Assembly: GCA_016288205.1 (NCBI GenBank)
Contig: JAEEYO010000060.1
Location: 1 to 64,000, forward strand
Origin: Treponema sp.
GTDB taxonomy: Bacteria > Spirochaetota > Spirochaetia > Treponematales > Treponemataceae
Direction of reading: 5' to 3'
DNA length: 64,000 nt
The notes below the pieces were generated by a model. The model saw nothing but the letters and a program-made list of their open reading frames with translations. It had not been told where the DNA came from and made no database searches. A program made the position numbers and the translations under genes. Shown here piece by piece: positions 49,008-57,692 of the stretch. Position 1 is the stretch's first letter. The number at the start of each line of letters is the position of its first letter.

Positions 49008-50039
49008 TTATTCTTTTGGTACACAATACGCGCCGAAGACCCAGCCTTTGGTTCCGGTTCCGTCGTCCACGTAGTACCAGTAATCGTCATTTCCGTCCAT
49101 GCTGTAGGTTGCGGCAGTTCTCTCATAAGCCATTACACCTGACTGATTTGGCAGCTGCTTCAGAACATTTCCGTTGACTGGTGCGGCCCTGAGATTTACG
49201 CTTGAGTCATCGCTCGTGTATATCATGCGGGACTCTCCGTTTTCATCAAGCTTGACCGTCTCCAGTTTGTCTGACGAGCTCTCCTCCCCCATATCGTCCA
49301 TATTCTGCATCTCGGACTCATCATCCTCAGATTCCTCAGGCTCTTCAAATTCTTCCAACGCCTTGTCAAGAAGCTCCTGAACGGACGGTGAGATGGAAAG
49401 CTGGCTTATGCTGTCCAACATGGCAAAGCGGCGGTTCTCATCTGTGATATTCTCAGCCTGCTTCAAGAGTTTCATCGCCGTGATGTCATCCTTGCTGGTG
49501 CTTACCTTTTCCTTTTTGATGTAGCCGATTCTCACGCGATACTGATTTTCATCGTAGAATGTAAGCTCATACAGTTTAAGTCCCTGGACACTTACTTCCT
49601 CACCGACTGCAATGACGGTTCCGTGTGGAAGGGCAGTCTTTCTTACATCAGCAAGATTCTTCGTAAGATATGTCGCCGCACTTCTGATTACAACGGCAGG
49701 CTTCTGATAAGCGGCAATTCTGTTCGCAATCACATAATAGTCTTTTCCCTGATAGTTGACCCTCGCAAAGTTCATGGTCTGACCTTTTTTTGCGTTGGTC
49801 CATGAAGAGACAACAATATCAGGCTTTTTTCTTCCCTGAGAATCCGTGTCACGTCCAAGGTAAACTTCAAGCACAGTACCCGGATCAAGGTCTTTCTTCG
49901 CCCATTCCATCATTCCAGGCTCTTTCTCATTCCAAAGAGCGGTGTCTTTCTGCAATGCAACCGCTGTGGTTGTCTCCTGAGCAAATGCGGCACACAACGC
50001 AAGCAGGGAAATCAAAAATATAGATGCTATTTTTTTCAT
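49008..50039 (-). CDS. Secreted SH3-like protein
   Basis: 343 residues with a cleavable signal peptide (MKKIASIFLISLLALCAAFAQ). The mature part holds about three SH3-like modules: DLDPGTVLEVYLGRDTD, ATYLTKNLADVRKTALPHGTVIAVGEEV and, after an acidic stretch (EEFEEPEESEDDESE), a C-terminal SSVNLRAAPVNGNVLKQLPNQSG ending WYYVDDGTGTKGWVFG. Bacterial SH3 modules often bind cell wall. It is a paralogue of the lipoprotein encoded at 50064, in the same direction and probably the same operon. Confidence 0.82.
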   Translation of the reverse strand: MKKIASIFLISLLALCAAFAQETTTAVALQKDTALWNEKEPGMMEWAKKDLDPGTVLEVYLGRDTDSQGRKKPDIVVSSWTNAKKGQTMNFARVNYQGKDYYVIANRIAAYQKPAVVIRSAATYLTKNLADVRKTALPHGTVIAVGEEVSVQGLKLYELTFYDENQYRVRIGYIKKEKVSTSKDDITAMKLLKQAENITDENRRFAMLDSISQLSISPSVQELLDKALEEFEEPEESEDDESEMQNMDDMGEESSSDKLETVKLDENGESRMIYTSDDSSVNLRAAPVNGNVLKQLPNQSGVMAYERTAATYSMDGNDDYWYYVDDGTGTKGWVFGAYCVPKE

Positions 50040-50063
50040 ATCAATCTCCTCTTTTCAGATGCC

Positions 50064-50837
50064 CTAGAATGTCAAGAATTCAAGGTTATCCATAAGTTCC
50101 TCAAGCACGATCGGATCCGTCTTGCCCTCAGCCCTCAGCTTCTTGTATTTGTCCGAAACCATGACGGCCGCAACATCACTCTCCTCAAAGCTCAGAGAGC
50201 TGTTCATAAGATATCCGTTGACCGTAAATGTCTTTCCGTCCGGAACATAGTAGCGGATTTTCTTGAAGAGCTTTTCCTCATCCTCAGGAATCTTTTCAGA
50301 GAACGCGGCGACGATGGTTGACTCAGGCACGGTGTTCTTTCCGATGTTGGCAAGATCCGGCTTGCTATAGATATAGGCGGAAGAATTCATTACGACCGCG
50401 GCAACGGCATCTACGGCAATCGAATAATCACGCACATAATAATCCTCACCGTCGTAGCGCACATGGATGAAATCTTTTTTCGCACCGTCAATCGGAACTT
50501 CCTTAAGCATCTCCGCTCCCTTGTTTTCGTCGTTGGCATCGTAAAATCCGTAAACCTCAACCTCGGTTCCAACAATGGCTTCAAAATCGGCGGACATTGT
50601 TTTTATCGTAACGCCATCTTCCTCATAAACTGGATCATAATACCAACCTGAAATCATAACACCCTTCATTGTCGGTTTTGGCTTTGACGGGGTTGCTGGA
50701 GTTGGATCTTCCACTTCTTCACTGGCCCACTCTCCTTCCTGGGACTCAGTTTCCTGACCTACCTGGTTCTCTCCCTTTTTACAGGCAGGAATCAAAAGCA
50801 GAAGAGCTAAGAAAAATAAGACGCTTACTTTTTTCAT
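50064..50837 (-). CDS. SH3-like lipoprotein, paralogue of the 49008 product
   Basis: 257 residues. Lipobox IPAC; a Glu/Pro/Thr linker follows. The mature domain shares the DYYV...AAVVMNSSAYIYSKPDLANIGKNTVPEST pattern with the neighbour (DYYV...AVVIRSAATYLTKNLADVRKTALPHGT), showing duplication followed by divergence. It is the first gene of the pair, with AAGGAAGC as a ribosome binding site. Envelope-located; binding partner unknown. Confidence 0.82.
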   Translation of the reverse strand: MKKVSVLFFLALLLLIPACKKGENQVGQETESQEGEWASEEVEDPTPATPSKPKPTMKGVMISGWYYDPVYEEDGVTIKTMSADFEAIVGTEVEVYGFYDANDENKGAEMLKEVPIDGAKKDFIHVRYDGEDYYVRDYSIAVDAVAAVVMNSSAYIYSKPDLANIGKNTVPESTIVAAFSEKIPEDEEKLFKKIRYYVPDGKTFTVNGYLMNSSLSFEESDVAAVMVSDKYKKLRAEGKTDPIVLEELMDNLEFLTF

Positions 50838-50937
50838 ACAAAGCTTCCTTAAAAATTTAGTTTTCTTCCATATAATTTGAAAGATATAGAACTATAATAA
50901 AAAATCGAGGAAAATACAAGAGGGGGGGAGGATTAAA

Positions 50938-50979
50938 GTGGAAAACGGAAAGTGGAGAGTGGAAAGTTGAAAGTTGGGG
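50938..50979 (+). repeat. Dispersed heptamer repeat, site 2
   Basis: Six tandem heptamers of the type G(T/C)(G/T)GAAA with minor variation: GTGGAAA, ACGGAAA, GTGGAGA, GTGGAAA, GTTGAAA, GTTGGGG. The fifth contributes the -35 box of the MazEF-type promoter. Confidence 0.75.
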
Positions 50980-50995
50980 ATTTTTGTGGTACAAT
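50967..50995 (+). promoter_or_regulatory. Promoter of the MazEF-type pair
   Basis: TTGAAA (50967-50972), 17 bases, TACAAT (50990-50995), then a leader of about 10 bases with GGAGGTG before the ATG at 51013. Confidence 0.65.
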
Positions 50996-51012
50996 AAAAA
51001 TGGAGGTGCAAT

Positions 51013-51246
51013 ATGTCGGCAATGGCTTTAAGAAAAGAAGCAACAACTTTAGTTGAAAGCTTGGATGAATCTCAACTCATGTATGTTATTCAGTTTATGA
51101 AATTCATAAATCAGCAGAATGCAATGAAAAAACAAAAAGAAAACCGTGATAAAAGAGATTACGAATTGATCAATGCATCTTGCGGAAAGCTGAATGAAGA
51201 GGCTGAAGAGAATCTTGATTTCCAAGCAGATATTTGGAGTGACTAA
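51013..51246 (+). CDS. Antitoxin-like partner of the MazF-family protein
   Basis: 77 residues. The N-terminal half ([29 protein letters not shown]) is a helical dimerisation region seen in DUF2281-like and related antitoxins. The C-terminal half is acidic and flexible ([16 protein letters not shown]), suitable for wrapping a toxin. It ends one base into the next gene (TAATG), the usual antitoxin-first arrangement. Assignment rests on size and on the toxin next to it. Confidence 0.75.
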   Translation: MSAMALRKEATTLVESLDESQLMYVIQFMKFINQQNAMKKQKENRDKRDYELINASCGKLNEEAEENLDFQADIWSD

Positions 51247-51572
51247 TGAAACGTGGTGAATTGTATCTAGTTGAACACGCTACTAAAACTGATGTTAAAA
51301 AACAGAGAGTTTTTGTTGTGGTTTCTAGACAAGTTGTTATTGATTCAAAGTATTCGACGGTAATTTGTGCTCCTGTATATACAAACACAGAGGGAATTAG
51401 CACCCAAGTTCCAGTAGGCATAGATGACGGTTTGAAACATCAAAGCTGGATACGTTGTGATGAACTTGTTAGTATAAGAAAATCTGAATTAACAAACTAT
51501 GTTGGTAGTCTTGGTACTAATTCTTTAATCAAATTAAATGAGGCCTTAAAAATCGCCTTGGATATTGAATAA
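51246..51572 (+). CDS. MazF/PemK-family toxin
   Basis: 108 residues. The protein begins [12 protein letters not shown], then [26 protein letters not shown] and [23 protein letters not shown], the classic order of MazF/PemK ribonucleases, which cut mRNA at short sequences. The catalytic Arg/Ser/Thr-type positions seem preserved. It shares one base with the antitoxin gene. Confidence 0.9.
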   Translation: MKRGELYLVEHATKTDVKKQRVFVVVSRQVVIDSKYSTVICAPVYTNTEGISTQVPVGIDDGLKHQSWIRCDELVSIRKSELTNYVGSLGTNSLIKLNEALKIALDIE

Positions 51573-51587
51573 ACAAAAGGAGACTGC

Positions 51588-52199
51588 ATGAATCAGAAGG
51601 AAAGGATGCTGGCGGGATTGCCCTACAAGGCTTGGCTGGACGGATTGAGCGAGGATCGGCTTGAGAATAAAAAAAGAATTTTCAGATTCAACAATCTGGA
51701 GCCGGGACATTTCGCGGAGAAGGACAAGCTTCTTAAAGAGATTCTCGGAAAGACCGGGGAAAGAGTCAACATTGAGGCTCCCTTTCACTGCGACTACGGC
51801 TACAACATTGAGGTCGGCGAGGATTTTTTTGCGAACTACAATTTTACCGTGCTGGATGTCGGAAAGGTAAAGATCGGGGCGAACGCACAGATTGCGCCGA
51901 ACGTTTCCATTTACACAGCGGGTCATCCCATTCATCCTGAGTCAAGGAATTCCGGCTACGAGTACGGCATTGAGATTACAATCGGGGACAATGTTTGGAT
52001 CGGAGGAAACACCTGCATCATGCCCGGAGTGAAGATTGGAAACAATGTGGTTATAGGGGCAGGCAGCGTTGTGACAAAGGATCTTCCAGACAATGTAATC
52101 GCCGTCGGAAATCCGTGCAGGGTAATCAGGGAAATAAGCGAAGAGGACCGCGACTTTTATTACAAGGACAGAAGATTTGATGTCGAGGATTACAAATGA
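51588..52199 (+). CDS. maa: Sugar O-acetyltransferase (maltose/galactoside acetyltransferase type)
   Basis: 203 residues. It carries out acetyl-CoA-dependent O-acetylation of sugars. An N-terminal helical Mac region (KERMLAGLPYKAWLDGLSEDR) precedes a left-handed beta helix of hexapeptide repeats (VGKVKIGANAQIAPNVSIY, VWIGGNTCIMPGVKIGNNVVIGAGSVVTKDLP). The catalytic His lies in TAGHPIHPESR. Standard length. AAAGGAGAC gives the start. The next gene overlaps it by four bases. Confidence 0.93.
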   Translation: MNQKERMLAGLPYKAWLDGLSEDRLENKKRIFRFNNLEPGHFAEKDKLLKEILGKTGERVNIEAPFHCDYGYNIEVGEDFFANYNFTVLDVGKVKIGANAQIAPNVSIYTAGHPIHPESRNSGYEYGIEITIGDNVWIGGNTCIMPGVKIGNNVVIGAGSVVTKDLPDNVIAVGNPCRVIREISEEDRDFYYKDRRFDVEDYK

Positions 52200-52723
52200 A
52201 AATCTGGAAGGGAAAAATGAAAAATAAAAAAATCACCGGGCTTATAAACTTGATTTGCATCGCGTGTCTTGCATTCACATCATGTGTGAGCGCCGGAAAA
52301 AATTTCGAGCCGCAATATCTGATTCATGCGAAGAACGACAACGGATTTGTCTCGGCGTACAAGGCATATTTCGCGATTGAGGGTGACAGCATCAGAAAAA
52401 TTTCTTCCCGCAGCTTTGAGTCTCTTACGCTTGAGGAGGACTCTCAATACAAGGTCATCAGTCCCCAGGTACAGTCATTCGACAAAGGCAATCCTGCGGA
52501 TGAATCAGTTTTGCGCGACCTGGAAGCGATGGGCATTGCATACACGGACTCGCTTTATGTGCTTGTCACCACATTCGATGAGTACAAAATCATTCAGGTG
52601 ACGACGCTCGACGGCAACGTGGCTCTGGACGAGAGCTATGCCATGTTCCGAAACGGCTCCCCCATGCAGATTCCGAAAGACATCAATCTCAGCTGCCTCT
52701 TCAGATTCTACAGGCACAAGTAG
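52196..52723 (+). CDS. Small lipoprotein of unknown function
   Basis: 175 residues from the ATG at 52196, which overlaps the acetyltransferase stop; the ATG at 52217 has the better binding site (GGAAGGG) and is an equally good start. Lipobox FTSC. The mature 130 residues form a strand-rich single domain (YVLVTTFDEYKIIQVTTLDGNVAL) with no recognised family. It ends 20 bases before the convergent phosphorylase gene. Confidence 0.72.
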   Translation: MKIWKGKMKNKKITGLINLICIACLAFTSCVSAGKNFEPQYLIHAKNDNGFVSAYKAYFAIEGDSIRKISSRSFESLTLEEDSQYKVISPQVQSFDKGNPADESVLRDLEAMGIAYTDSLYVLVTTFDEYKIIQVTTLDGNVALDESYAMFRNGSPMQIPKDINLSCLFRFYRHK

Positions 52724-52742
52724 CGACTCCCTTGGGAATCTT

Positions 52743-53507
52743 CTACAACTCCAGCACAATCTCCTTGCAGAGAGTCACAAGATTGTAGCGGATTCCCTCG
52801 CGGGTGTTCCATCCCCTGTCCGTCCATTCTTCGGAAGCAACGTCATCGCCGCCGTAAATAATCGCGCCATAATCAAAACCACGGAACTGTGCCACGGCAA
52901 TGCATCCGGCCTGCTCCATCTCCACGATTTTCGCTCCCTCGCTTTTCCGAAGCTCCACTTTTTCCGCAGTCTCACGGAACAATGCGTCGGTCGTCCAGCA
53001 GAGTCCACGGAGATAGGGAACATTGCATTTCTCAAGATACTGCGCGATTTTGTCAGTCACTTTTTTGTCTGTGTAAATGCAGCGTGACGGCTCCACATAA
53101 TGATAGGAAAATCCCTCGTCACGGATCGCACCTTCCACGAGCAGAAGCTGTCCCACTTTGATGTTTCGGTCAAGAACCCCGCCGCCGCCACAGAACATCA
53201 CTTTCGTAACTCCGAACGCGTTGAACAAATCAAGGTTTCCGCCGCATGCAGGACATCCCACCTGACCATGCACGATGAGCACATCCGGTTCCTTTACGAA
53301 ACGGTAAATTGTAAACGGATTCTCGCCCGCAACCTCATAATAAGGCTCAATCTCTTTTCTTGAGGCAAGCTTGTTCACAACCTCGGGGAAAAAAGTAATC
53401 ACCATGCGTGTGGCGTCAAATTTTTTATCAGCCAGAGTCGCAGGATTCAGCTTCGCAATTTTATCCGTGTCAAATTCCAAAACGGGAAACTCTTTCTTTT
53501 CTATCAT
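52743..53507 (-). CDS. Nucleoside phosphorylase-family protein
   Basis: 254 residues from the ATG at 53507; an in-frame start at 53525 would lie before the promoter's -10 box. PNP/UDP-family features: VLIVHGQVGCPACGGNLDL, VTKVMFCGGGGVLDRNIKVGQLLLVEGAIRDEG and KIVEMEQAGCIAVAQFRGFDYGAIIYGGDD, where the Glu and Met bind ribose. It probably splits a nucleoside with phosphate for base salvage, but the exact base is uncertain. Its first bases overlap the end of the Nudix gene by four. It has its own leaderless-type promoter within that gene. Confidence 0.85.
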   Translation of the reverse strand: MIEKKEFPVLEFDTDKIAKLNPATLADKKFDATRMVITFFPEVVNKLASRKEIEPYYEVAGENPFTIYRFVKEPDVLIVHGQVGCPACGGNLDLFNAFGVTKVMFCGGGGVLDRNIKVGQLLLVEGAIRDEGFSYHYVEPSRCIYTDKKVTDKIAQYLEKCNVPYLRGLCWTTDALFRETAEKVELRKSEGAKIVEMEQAGCIAVAQFRGFDYGAIIYGGDDVASEEWTDRGWNTREGIRYNLVTLCKEIVLEL

Positions 53508-54109
53508 GAGGTCAGAATAGCACAATCTGAAAAATATTTCAAGAAAACGGGAGACGGCTCTGATGGAATTCCCGCAAGCATCTCAAGCACACGGAGGTCA
53601 CGCGCAATCATCACGATGTTAAAAGCGTCGCTGTCACTGTACGCACGGTTTGCAGATATGGCCTCCTCCAGCGGGACCACACGCAGCTCAAATCCCGCCT
53701 CATCCTCATAGTCGTCAAGGTTCTGCCTCGTGATTTTAAGGCCGTCCCTGCCCTCGCCCGCATCCGAACTTCTCTCGACATCGCATGTATAATAGAAGGA
53801 ATCCTGCACGAAAATCTCATCCGCCTTTCTCGTCGATTTTTGAAAACGATGCGCCACGCCGTATTCCCTCACGCTTTCAGGCACAACCACAAGTCCCGTT
53901 TCCTCAGCGACCTCACGCACAAGAGCCGCAATTTTATCCTCATCCTCGTGGATGCCTCCGCCCGGGAATTTATAGTAGCCCAGATTCTTCGCATAAACCA
54001 GCGCAATTCTTCCGTCATCAAGCCTGATTATAGCCCTGGCCGAATGTCTCTCCGACCGCTTCCATTCCGGTTTGTAATTTTTTATGTCCAACGTAAAAAG
54101 TGTTTTCAT
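53504..54109 (-). CDS. Nudix hydrolase
   Basis: 201 residues from the ATG at 54109 (GAGGAGGA upstream); a frame open from 54301 is only the shadow of uvrC. The Nudix box GGIHEDEDKIAALVREVAEETGL is complete, with both metal-binding Glu residues. Nudix enzymes remove nucleoside diphosphate-linked groups, often to clean up damaged nucleotides. The C-terminal 40 residues add a helix. It sits between uvrC and the nucleoside phosphorylase, a DNA-repair and nucleotide-hygiene setting. Confidence 0.9.
   Translation of the reverse strand: MKTLFTLDIKNYKPEWKRSERHSARAIIRLDDGRIALVYAKNLGYYKFPGGGIHEDEDKIAALVREVAEETGLVVVPESVREYGVAHRFQKSTRKADEIFVQDSFYYTCDVERSSDAGEGRDGLKITRQNLDDYEDEAGFELRVVPLEEAISANRAYSDSDAFNIVMIARDLRVLEMLAGIPSEPSPVFLKYFSDCAILTS
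53508..53542 (-). promoter_or_regulatory. Promoter of the nucleoside phosphorylase gene, leaderless geometry
   Basis: Minus strand: TTGAAA (53542-53537), 17 bases, TATTCT (53519-53514), GACCTC, then the ATG at 53507. It lies in the last codons of the Nudix gene. Confidence 0.7.
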
Positions 54110-54118
54110 ATATCCTCC

Positions 54119-54146
54119 TCTCAGCTTTCCACTTTCAACTTTCATC
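54119..54146 (-). repeat. Dispersed heptamer repeat, site 3
   Basis: On the minus strand GATGAAA, GTTGAAA, GTGGAAA, GCTGAGA. It covers the last codons and the stop of uvrC and runs up to the ribosome binding site of the Nudix gene. Confidence 0.65.
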
Positions 54147-56186
54147 TTGCGAGGCCACCATCGGCACATCGTCATCCTCACCGGCGAGGCTTGCCAAATC
54201 TGCGACCATCTTGTAATGGGCTGCGTTCTGCCATGTGGTTCCAGCCTCGTCAAGGGACTGCATCTGCTCGGATTTTCTTTCGTTCTGTTTCGAAAGTGCA
54301 AGTTTCGCTTTCATCAGAAGCTCGGTGGCTGCGTCTGCCCTCATGTGAAGAAGCTGTGCGACCTCGGACTCAGGGGCTGCTGCCAATGCGGAAAGAGTGC
54401 CGTATTTTTTCATCAGAATTTTGTCCTTCGCGGGCCCCACTCCGGGCAGCTTGATAAAGGGACTCACGGTATTTTCCTTTGTCCTGAGCTCCTGGTTTCT
54501 GCTCGTCGCGAATCGGTGAGTCTCATCACGGACACGCTGCAAGAGTCTGAGTGCGTCGCTTCTTTTCGGAAGACACACGGGTTCACTCGCATGTGGTCTC
54601 CAGATTTCCTCATCCCTTTTCGCAAGCCCCGCAATCGGTATGTCAAGGTCAAGGGATTTCAGCACAGCGTCCACCGCGTTCACCTGTCCGATTCCTCCGT
54701 CAATCAGAATCAGATCCGGGAGAGGCTTTTCCTCATTCACGAGCCTTGAGTAACGGCGGGATGTCGCTTCCCTCATGGACTGGAAATCATCAATGTATCC
54801 CTCGGTGGTTTTGAGCCGGAAATAGCGGTAGTTCTTTTTGTCGGGATTTCCGTTGTAAAAACTTATGAGAGACGCAACCGGGAATTTTCCGCCGATGTGC
54901 GCGATGTCGAATCCCTCAATGCGTACCGGAAGCGTGGGAAGTGAAAGCAGGTTCCTGAGCTCCTCCATTGCTGGATAATCCCCCCTCTCCCTCACTCGCC
55001 GTATGATGTCCTCCTTCGCGTTCTCCCTGGCCATATCAAGGGCAGCCCTGTGCATTTTGGCTCCGGGAATGGAATCCGAGACAGGAATAATCTCACATTC
55101 GGCATGGCAGGCCTCCGAAATCCACCGTCTCATAATCTCAATTCCGCAGTCATCCGCGACGTAAATTTTGGGAGGGAACATCTCTTTTTGCGTGTAGTAC
55201 GCGCTCATGAACTCTGCAAGAACCTCATCATCCTCGCTCAGAGTCACCGTCCTGTAATTGTCGCGTCCCAAAAGTTTTCCGCCCCTGATTTTGAGCACGG
55301 TAAAACTCACGAGCTCTCCCTCGCCGAAGGACGCTATGTAATCCCTGTCATCACCGTCAAATCCCTCCACGGTATTCTGGTTGCGGAGTACGGAAAGTGC
55401 CTTTATACCGTCCCTGAGTCTCGCGGCCTTTTCAAAATCCAGCGACTTGGCGGCGGCTTTCATCTCATCCTCAAGTTTTTTGTCGCTTCCCTCCGCTTTA
55501 TTCTCAAGTATGGTGCAGATTTCTTCGATATATTCAGTATAGGTGGAGTGGGCTACCTCGCGACAGCATGGTGCCTTGCATCTTCCTATGTGATAGTACA
55601 TGCATGGGGAAGCCTTTTTCCTGAACTTGCGGCAGTGCCTTAGCGGATAGATTTCGTAAAGAGTCTCCAAAAAGGTGTCGAGCGCGGAGGCATCGGGAAA
55701 GGGGCCGAAATAGCGGGATCCGTCGTGGATTATGCGTCTGGTCTTGTAGATTCGCGGATATTCTTCCTTAGTAATGCGCAGCACCGGATAGGATTTTCCG
55801 TCCTTGAGGTCGATGTTGTACTTGGGCGTGTACTTTTTGATGAGGTTGTTCTCAAGAAGAAAGGCCTCGTACTCATTGTTCGTGGTGATGTACTCAATAT
55901 TCCGGGCACTGGCTATCAGAAGCCTTGTCTTAATGTCCTTTTTTCCGCTAAAATAGGAGGAAAGACGGTTTTTAAGGCTCTTTGCCTTGCCCACATAAAT
56001 GACGGTTCCACCCTCGTCGCGCCAAAGATAGACGCCGCTCTGGGACGGAGCCTTTAGGGCTGTCTGGTGCAGAATCTCCCTTGAGTCTTGGGAATCCTGT
56101 CCATCAGGCTGTGAAAGAGAACGGGAAGGTTCTGACGAACTCTTCTCTGGTAATGTTGAATCGAACGGGTGGTCGGACTTATGCAT
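54135..56186 (-). CDS. uvrC: Excinuclease ABC subunit C
   Basis: 683 residues. UvrC makes the two cuts of nucleotide excision repair. After an unusual 45-residue polar extension comes the GIY-YIG nuclease (SGVYLWRDEGGTVIYVGKAKSLKNRL), a Cys cluster (CMYYHIGRCKAPCC), the UvrB-binding UVR motif (SLDFEKAARLRDGIKAL), the RNase H-like second nuclease (GFDIAHIGG, LPDLILIDGGIGQVNAV) and a C-terminal helix-hairpin-helix (LPGVGPAKDKILMKKYG). No ribosome binding site precedes the ATG; a promoter abuts it. If translation starts later, the extension would be untranslated. Confidence 0.95.
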   Translation of the reverse strand: MHKSDHPFDSTLPEKSSSEPSRSLSQPDGQDSQDSREILHQTALKAPSQSGVYLWRDEGGTVIYVGKAKSLKNRLSSYFSGKKDIKTRLLIASARNIEYITTNNEYEAFLLENNLIKKYTPKYNIDLKDGKSYPVLRITKEEYPRIYKTRRIIHDGSRYFGPFPDASALDTFLETLYEIYPLRHCRKFRKKASPCMYYHIGRCKAPCCREVAHSTYTEYIEEICTILENKAEGSDKKLEDEMKAAAKSLDFEKAARLRDGIKALSVLRNQNTVEGFDGDDRDYIASFGEGELVSFTVLKIRGGKLLGRDNYRTVTLSEDDEVLAEFMSAYYTQKEMFPPKIYVADDCGIEIMRRWISEACHAECEIIPVSDSIPGAKMHRAALDMARENAKEDIIRRVRERGDYPAMEELRNLLSLPTLPVRIEGFDIAHIGGKFPVASLISFYNGNPDKKNYRYFRLKTTEGYIDDFQSMREATSRRYSRLVNEEKPLPDLILIDGGIGQVNAVDAVLKSLDLDIPIAGLAKRDEEIWRPHASEPVCLPKRSDALRLLQRVRDETHRFATSRNQELRTKENTVSPFIKLPGVGPAKDKILMKKYGTLSALAAAPESEVAQLLHMRADAATELLMKAKLALSKQNERKSEQMQSLDEAGTTWQNAAHYKMVADLASLAGEDDDVPMVASQDES

Positions 56187-57680
56187 ACCAAAAGGATACT
56201 GATTTTTGCGACAGTTTGTCTAGTGATTTCTGCTATAAGCATGGCTGGAATTTTTGCTGAGGAAAGCGTGATTACGCTGGGAGGCAAGAACGGCTGGTCA
56301 AGGATACAGAAAATGGACGGAGTTGTAATCGGCTCCGGAAGATACGGATACGACTGCATCCAGCTGGACACTAACAACCGCAATGTTTCTGACGGCACGG
56401 ACCTGCTCCTTGACTTTGAGGACGAGCCTTTTGCCGACATAGCAGGAAACTACAACACGGCGGAGAACAATCTGCTTTTGTCCACATCCGCAAAAATGGG
56501 TCGTGGCGCGGGATTAAGCCGTGGCAACGGAGGAATCAGGCTCTCTGGAACCAGGAACGCGCTCTTCGGAAAGCAGGGACTCACCGGCTCCTTCATCATT
56601 GAATTCTGGCTCTGTCCTTCAATCGCGGAAAACGGAGAGATGGTTTTCTCATGGAGATCATCACGCACCGAAAGAAACTATCCGCTCTACCAGATGATTT
56701 CAGCAAGCTTCTACAGCAATCACTTGAAATGGGACTTCACCAACGTGTTCAACGGCTACAAAGACAACGGCGGCGAGATTTCCATAATGAGTTACAGGAC
56801 AATCATCCCGAACAAATGGGCGCATCACTCAATCAGCTTCGACCAGGACACAGGACTCCTTGAGTACCGCATTGACGGAAAGCTTGAGGACTTGAAATAC
56901 ATCACCACAAACGGAAGGGAAAGCGGCGGAGAAATCCACAGTCCCTATCTCGGAGTTGCGGCTGACATTGAGATTTGTCCCTCATACACAGGACGCATTG
57001 ACGACTTCCACATCCAGCACAAGTCCACGAGCAACACTACGAAAACACTTCGCTATGACACATACAAAAAAACCGGCGGACGCTTTGTAACAGAGCCGAT
57101 CCAGGTTCCTCTGAGCTCAAGCCTTATCAAGGTTGATGCAGTAACCAACGAGCCCTCACAGACCGAGGTTGCAATCTACGTGAGAAGCGGAGACAGCTAT
57201 TTCAAATGGAACGACGAGGAGCCCGAATGGATTCCCGCAAAGAACCACGGAGACATTGAGGGTGTGACAGGAAAATATTTCCAGGTCGCGGTGGATTTAT
57301 ATCCGGACGGCACTGGCGCAAAGACACCTTCAGTAACACAGATTGACCTGCACTACACCAAGGTCGCTCCTCCCCTCCCCCCATTCACGGTAATCGCGGA
57401 GGCAGGAAACGGACAGGTCACGTTGAGCTGGAGTTATTCAGTTGAAGATGAAGTGGGCGGATATTACGTCTATTACGGAGAGAGACCCGGAGAGTATCTT
57501 GGAAGGGAAGCATTCCAGGGAGAGTCGCCGGTAAATGTGGGCAACGTGGCAAAGGTCACGCTAAAGGGACTTAAAAACGGAAAGATTTATTACTTTGCGG
57601 TGGCAACCTACTCAAGCAGGGACAGCCGGATTGTGGGAACCCTTTCGAAAGAAGTTTATGCCCGACCGCTAAGAAAATAG
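56181..57680 (+). CDS. Secreted LamG-like/fibronectin type III protein
   Basis: 499 residues from the ATG at 56181, with GGGTGG eight bases upstream; a GTG at 56169 is an alternative. A signal peptide (ILIFATVCLVISAISMAGIFA) is followed by a concanavalin/LamG-like domain (about 70-280; SFIIEFWLCPSIAENGEMVFSW, WAHHSISFDQDTGLLEYRIDG, YTGRIDDFHI) and a C-terminal FN3 domain (TVIAEAGNGQVTLSWSYS ... GLKNGKIYYFAVATYSS). It is likely surface or periplasmic, with carbohydrate- or protein-binding ability. The TPR gene follows 12 bases later, so the pair is an operon. Its ATGCAT start overlaps the uvrC start on the other strand. Confidence 0.82.
   Translation: MHTKRILIFATVCLVISAISMAGIFAEESVITLGGKNGWSRIQKMDGVVIGSGRYGYDCIQLDTNNRNVSDGTDLLLDFEDEPFADIAGNYNTAENNLLLSTSAKMGRGAGLSRGNGGIRLSGTRNALFGKQGLTGSFIIEFWLCPSIAENGEMVFSWRSSRTERNYPLYQMISASFYSNHLKWDFTNVFNGYKDNGGEISIMSYRTIIPNKWAHHSISFDQDTGLLEYRIDGKLEDLKYITTNGRESGGEIHSPYLGVAADIEICPSYTGRIDDFHIQHKSTSNTTKTLRYDTYKKTGGRFVTEPIQVPLSSSLIKVDAVTNEPSQTEVAIYVRSGDSYFKWNDEEPEWIPAKNHGDIEGVTGKYFQVAVDLYPDGTGAKTPSVTQIDLHYTKVAPPLPPFTVIAEAGNGQVTLSWSYSVEDEVGGYYVYYGERPGEYLGREAFQGESPVNVGNVAKVTLKGLKNGKIYYFAVATYSSRDSRIVGTLSKEVYARPLRK
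56187..56222 (-). promoter_or_regulatory. Promoter of uvrC, leaderless geometry
   Basis: Minus strand: TAGACA (56222-56217), 18 bases, TATCCT (56198-56193), TTTGGT, then the ATG at 56186. It overlaps the first codons of the divergent secreted-protein gene. Confidence 0.55.
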
Positions 57681-57692
57681 AGAGGAATAAGT

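Noticed and set aside
54110-54301. 64-residue N-terminal extension of the Nudix protein
   Set aside because: It is the shadow of the uvrC C-terminus in another frame; the ATG at 54109 has GAGGAGGA.
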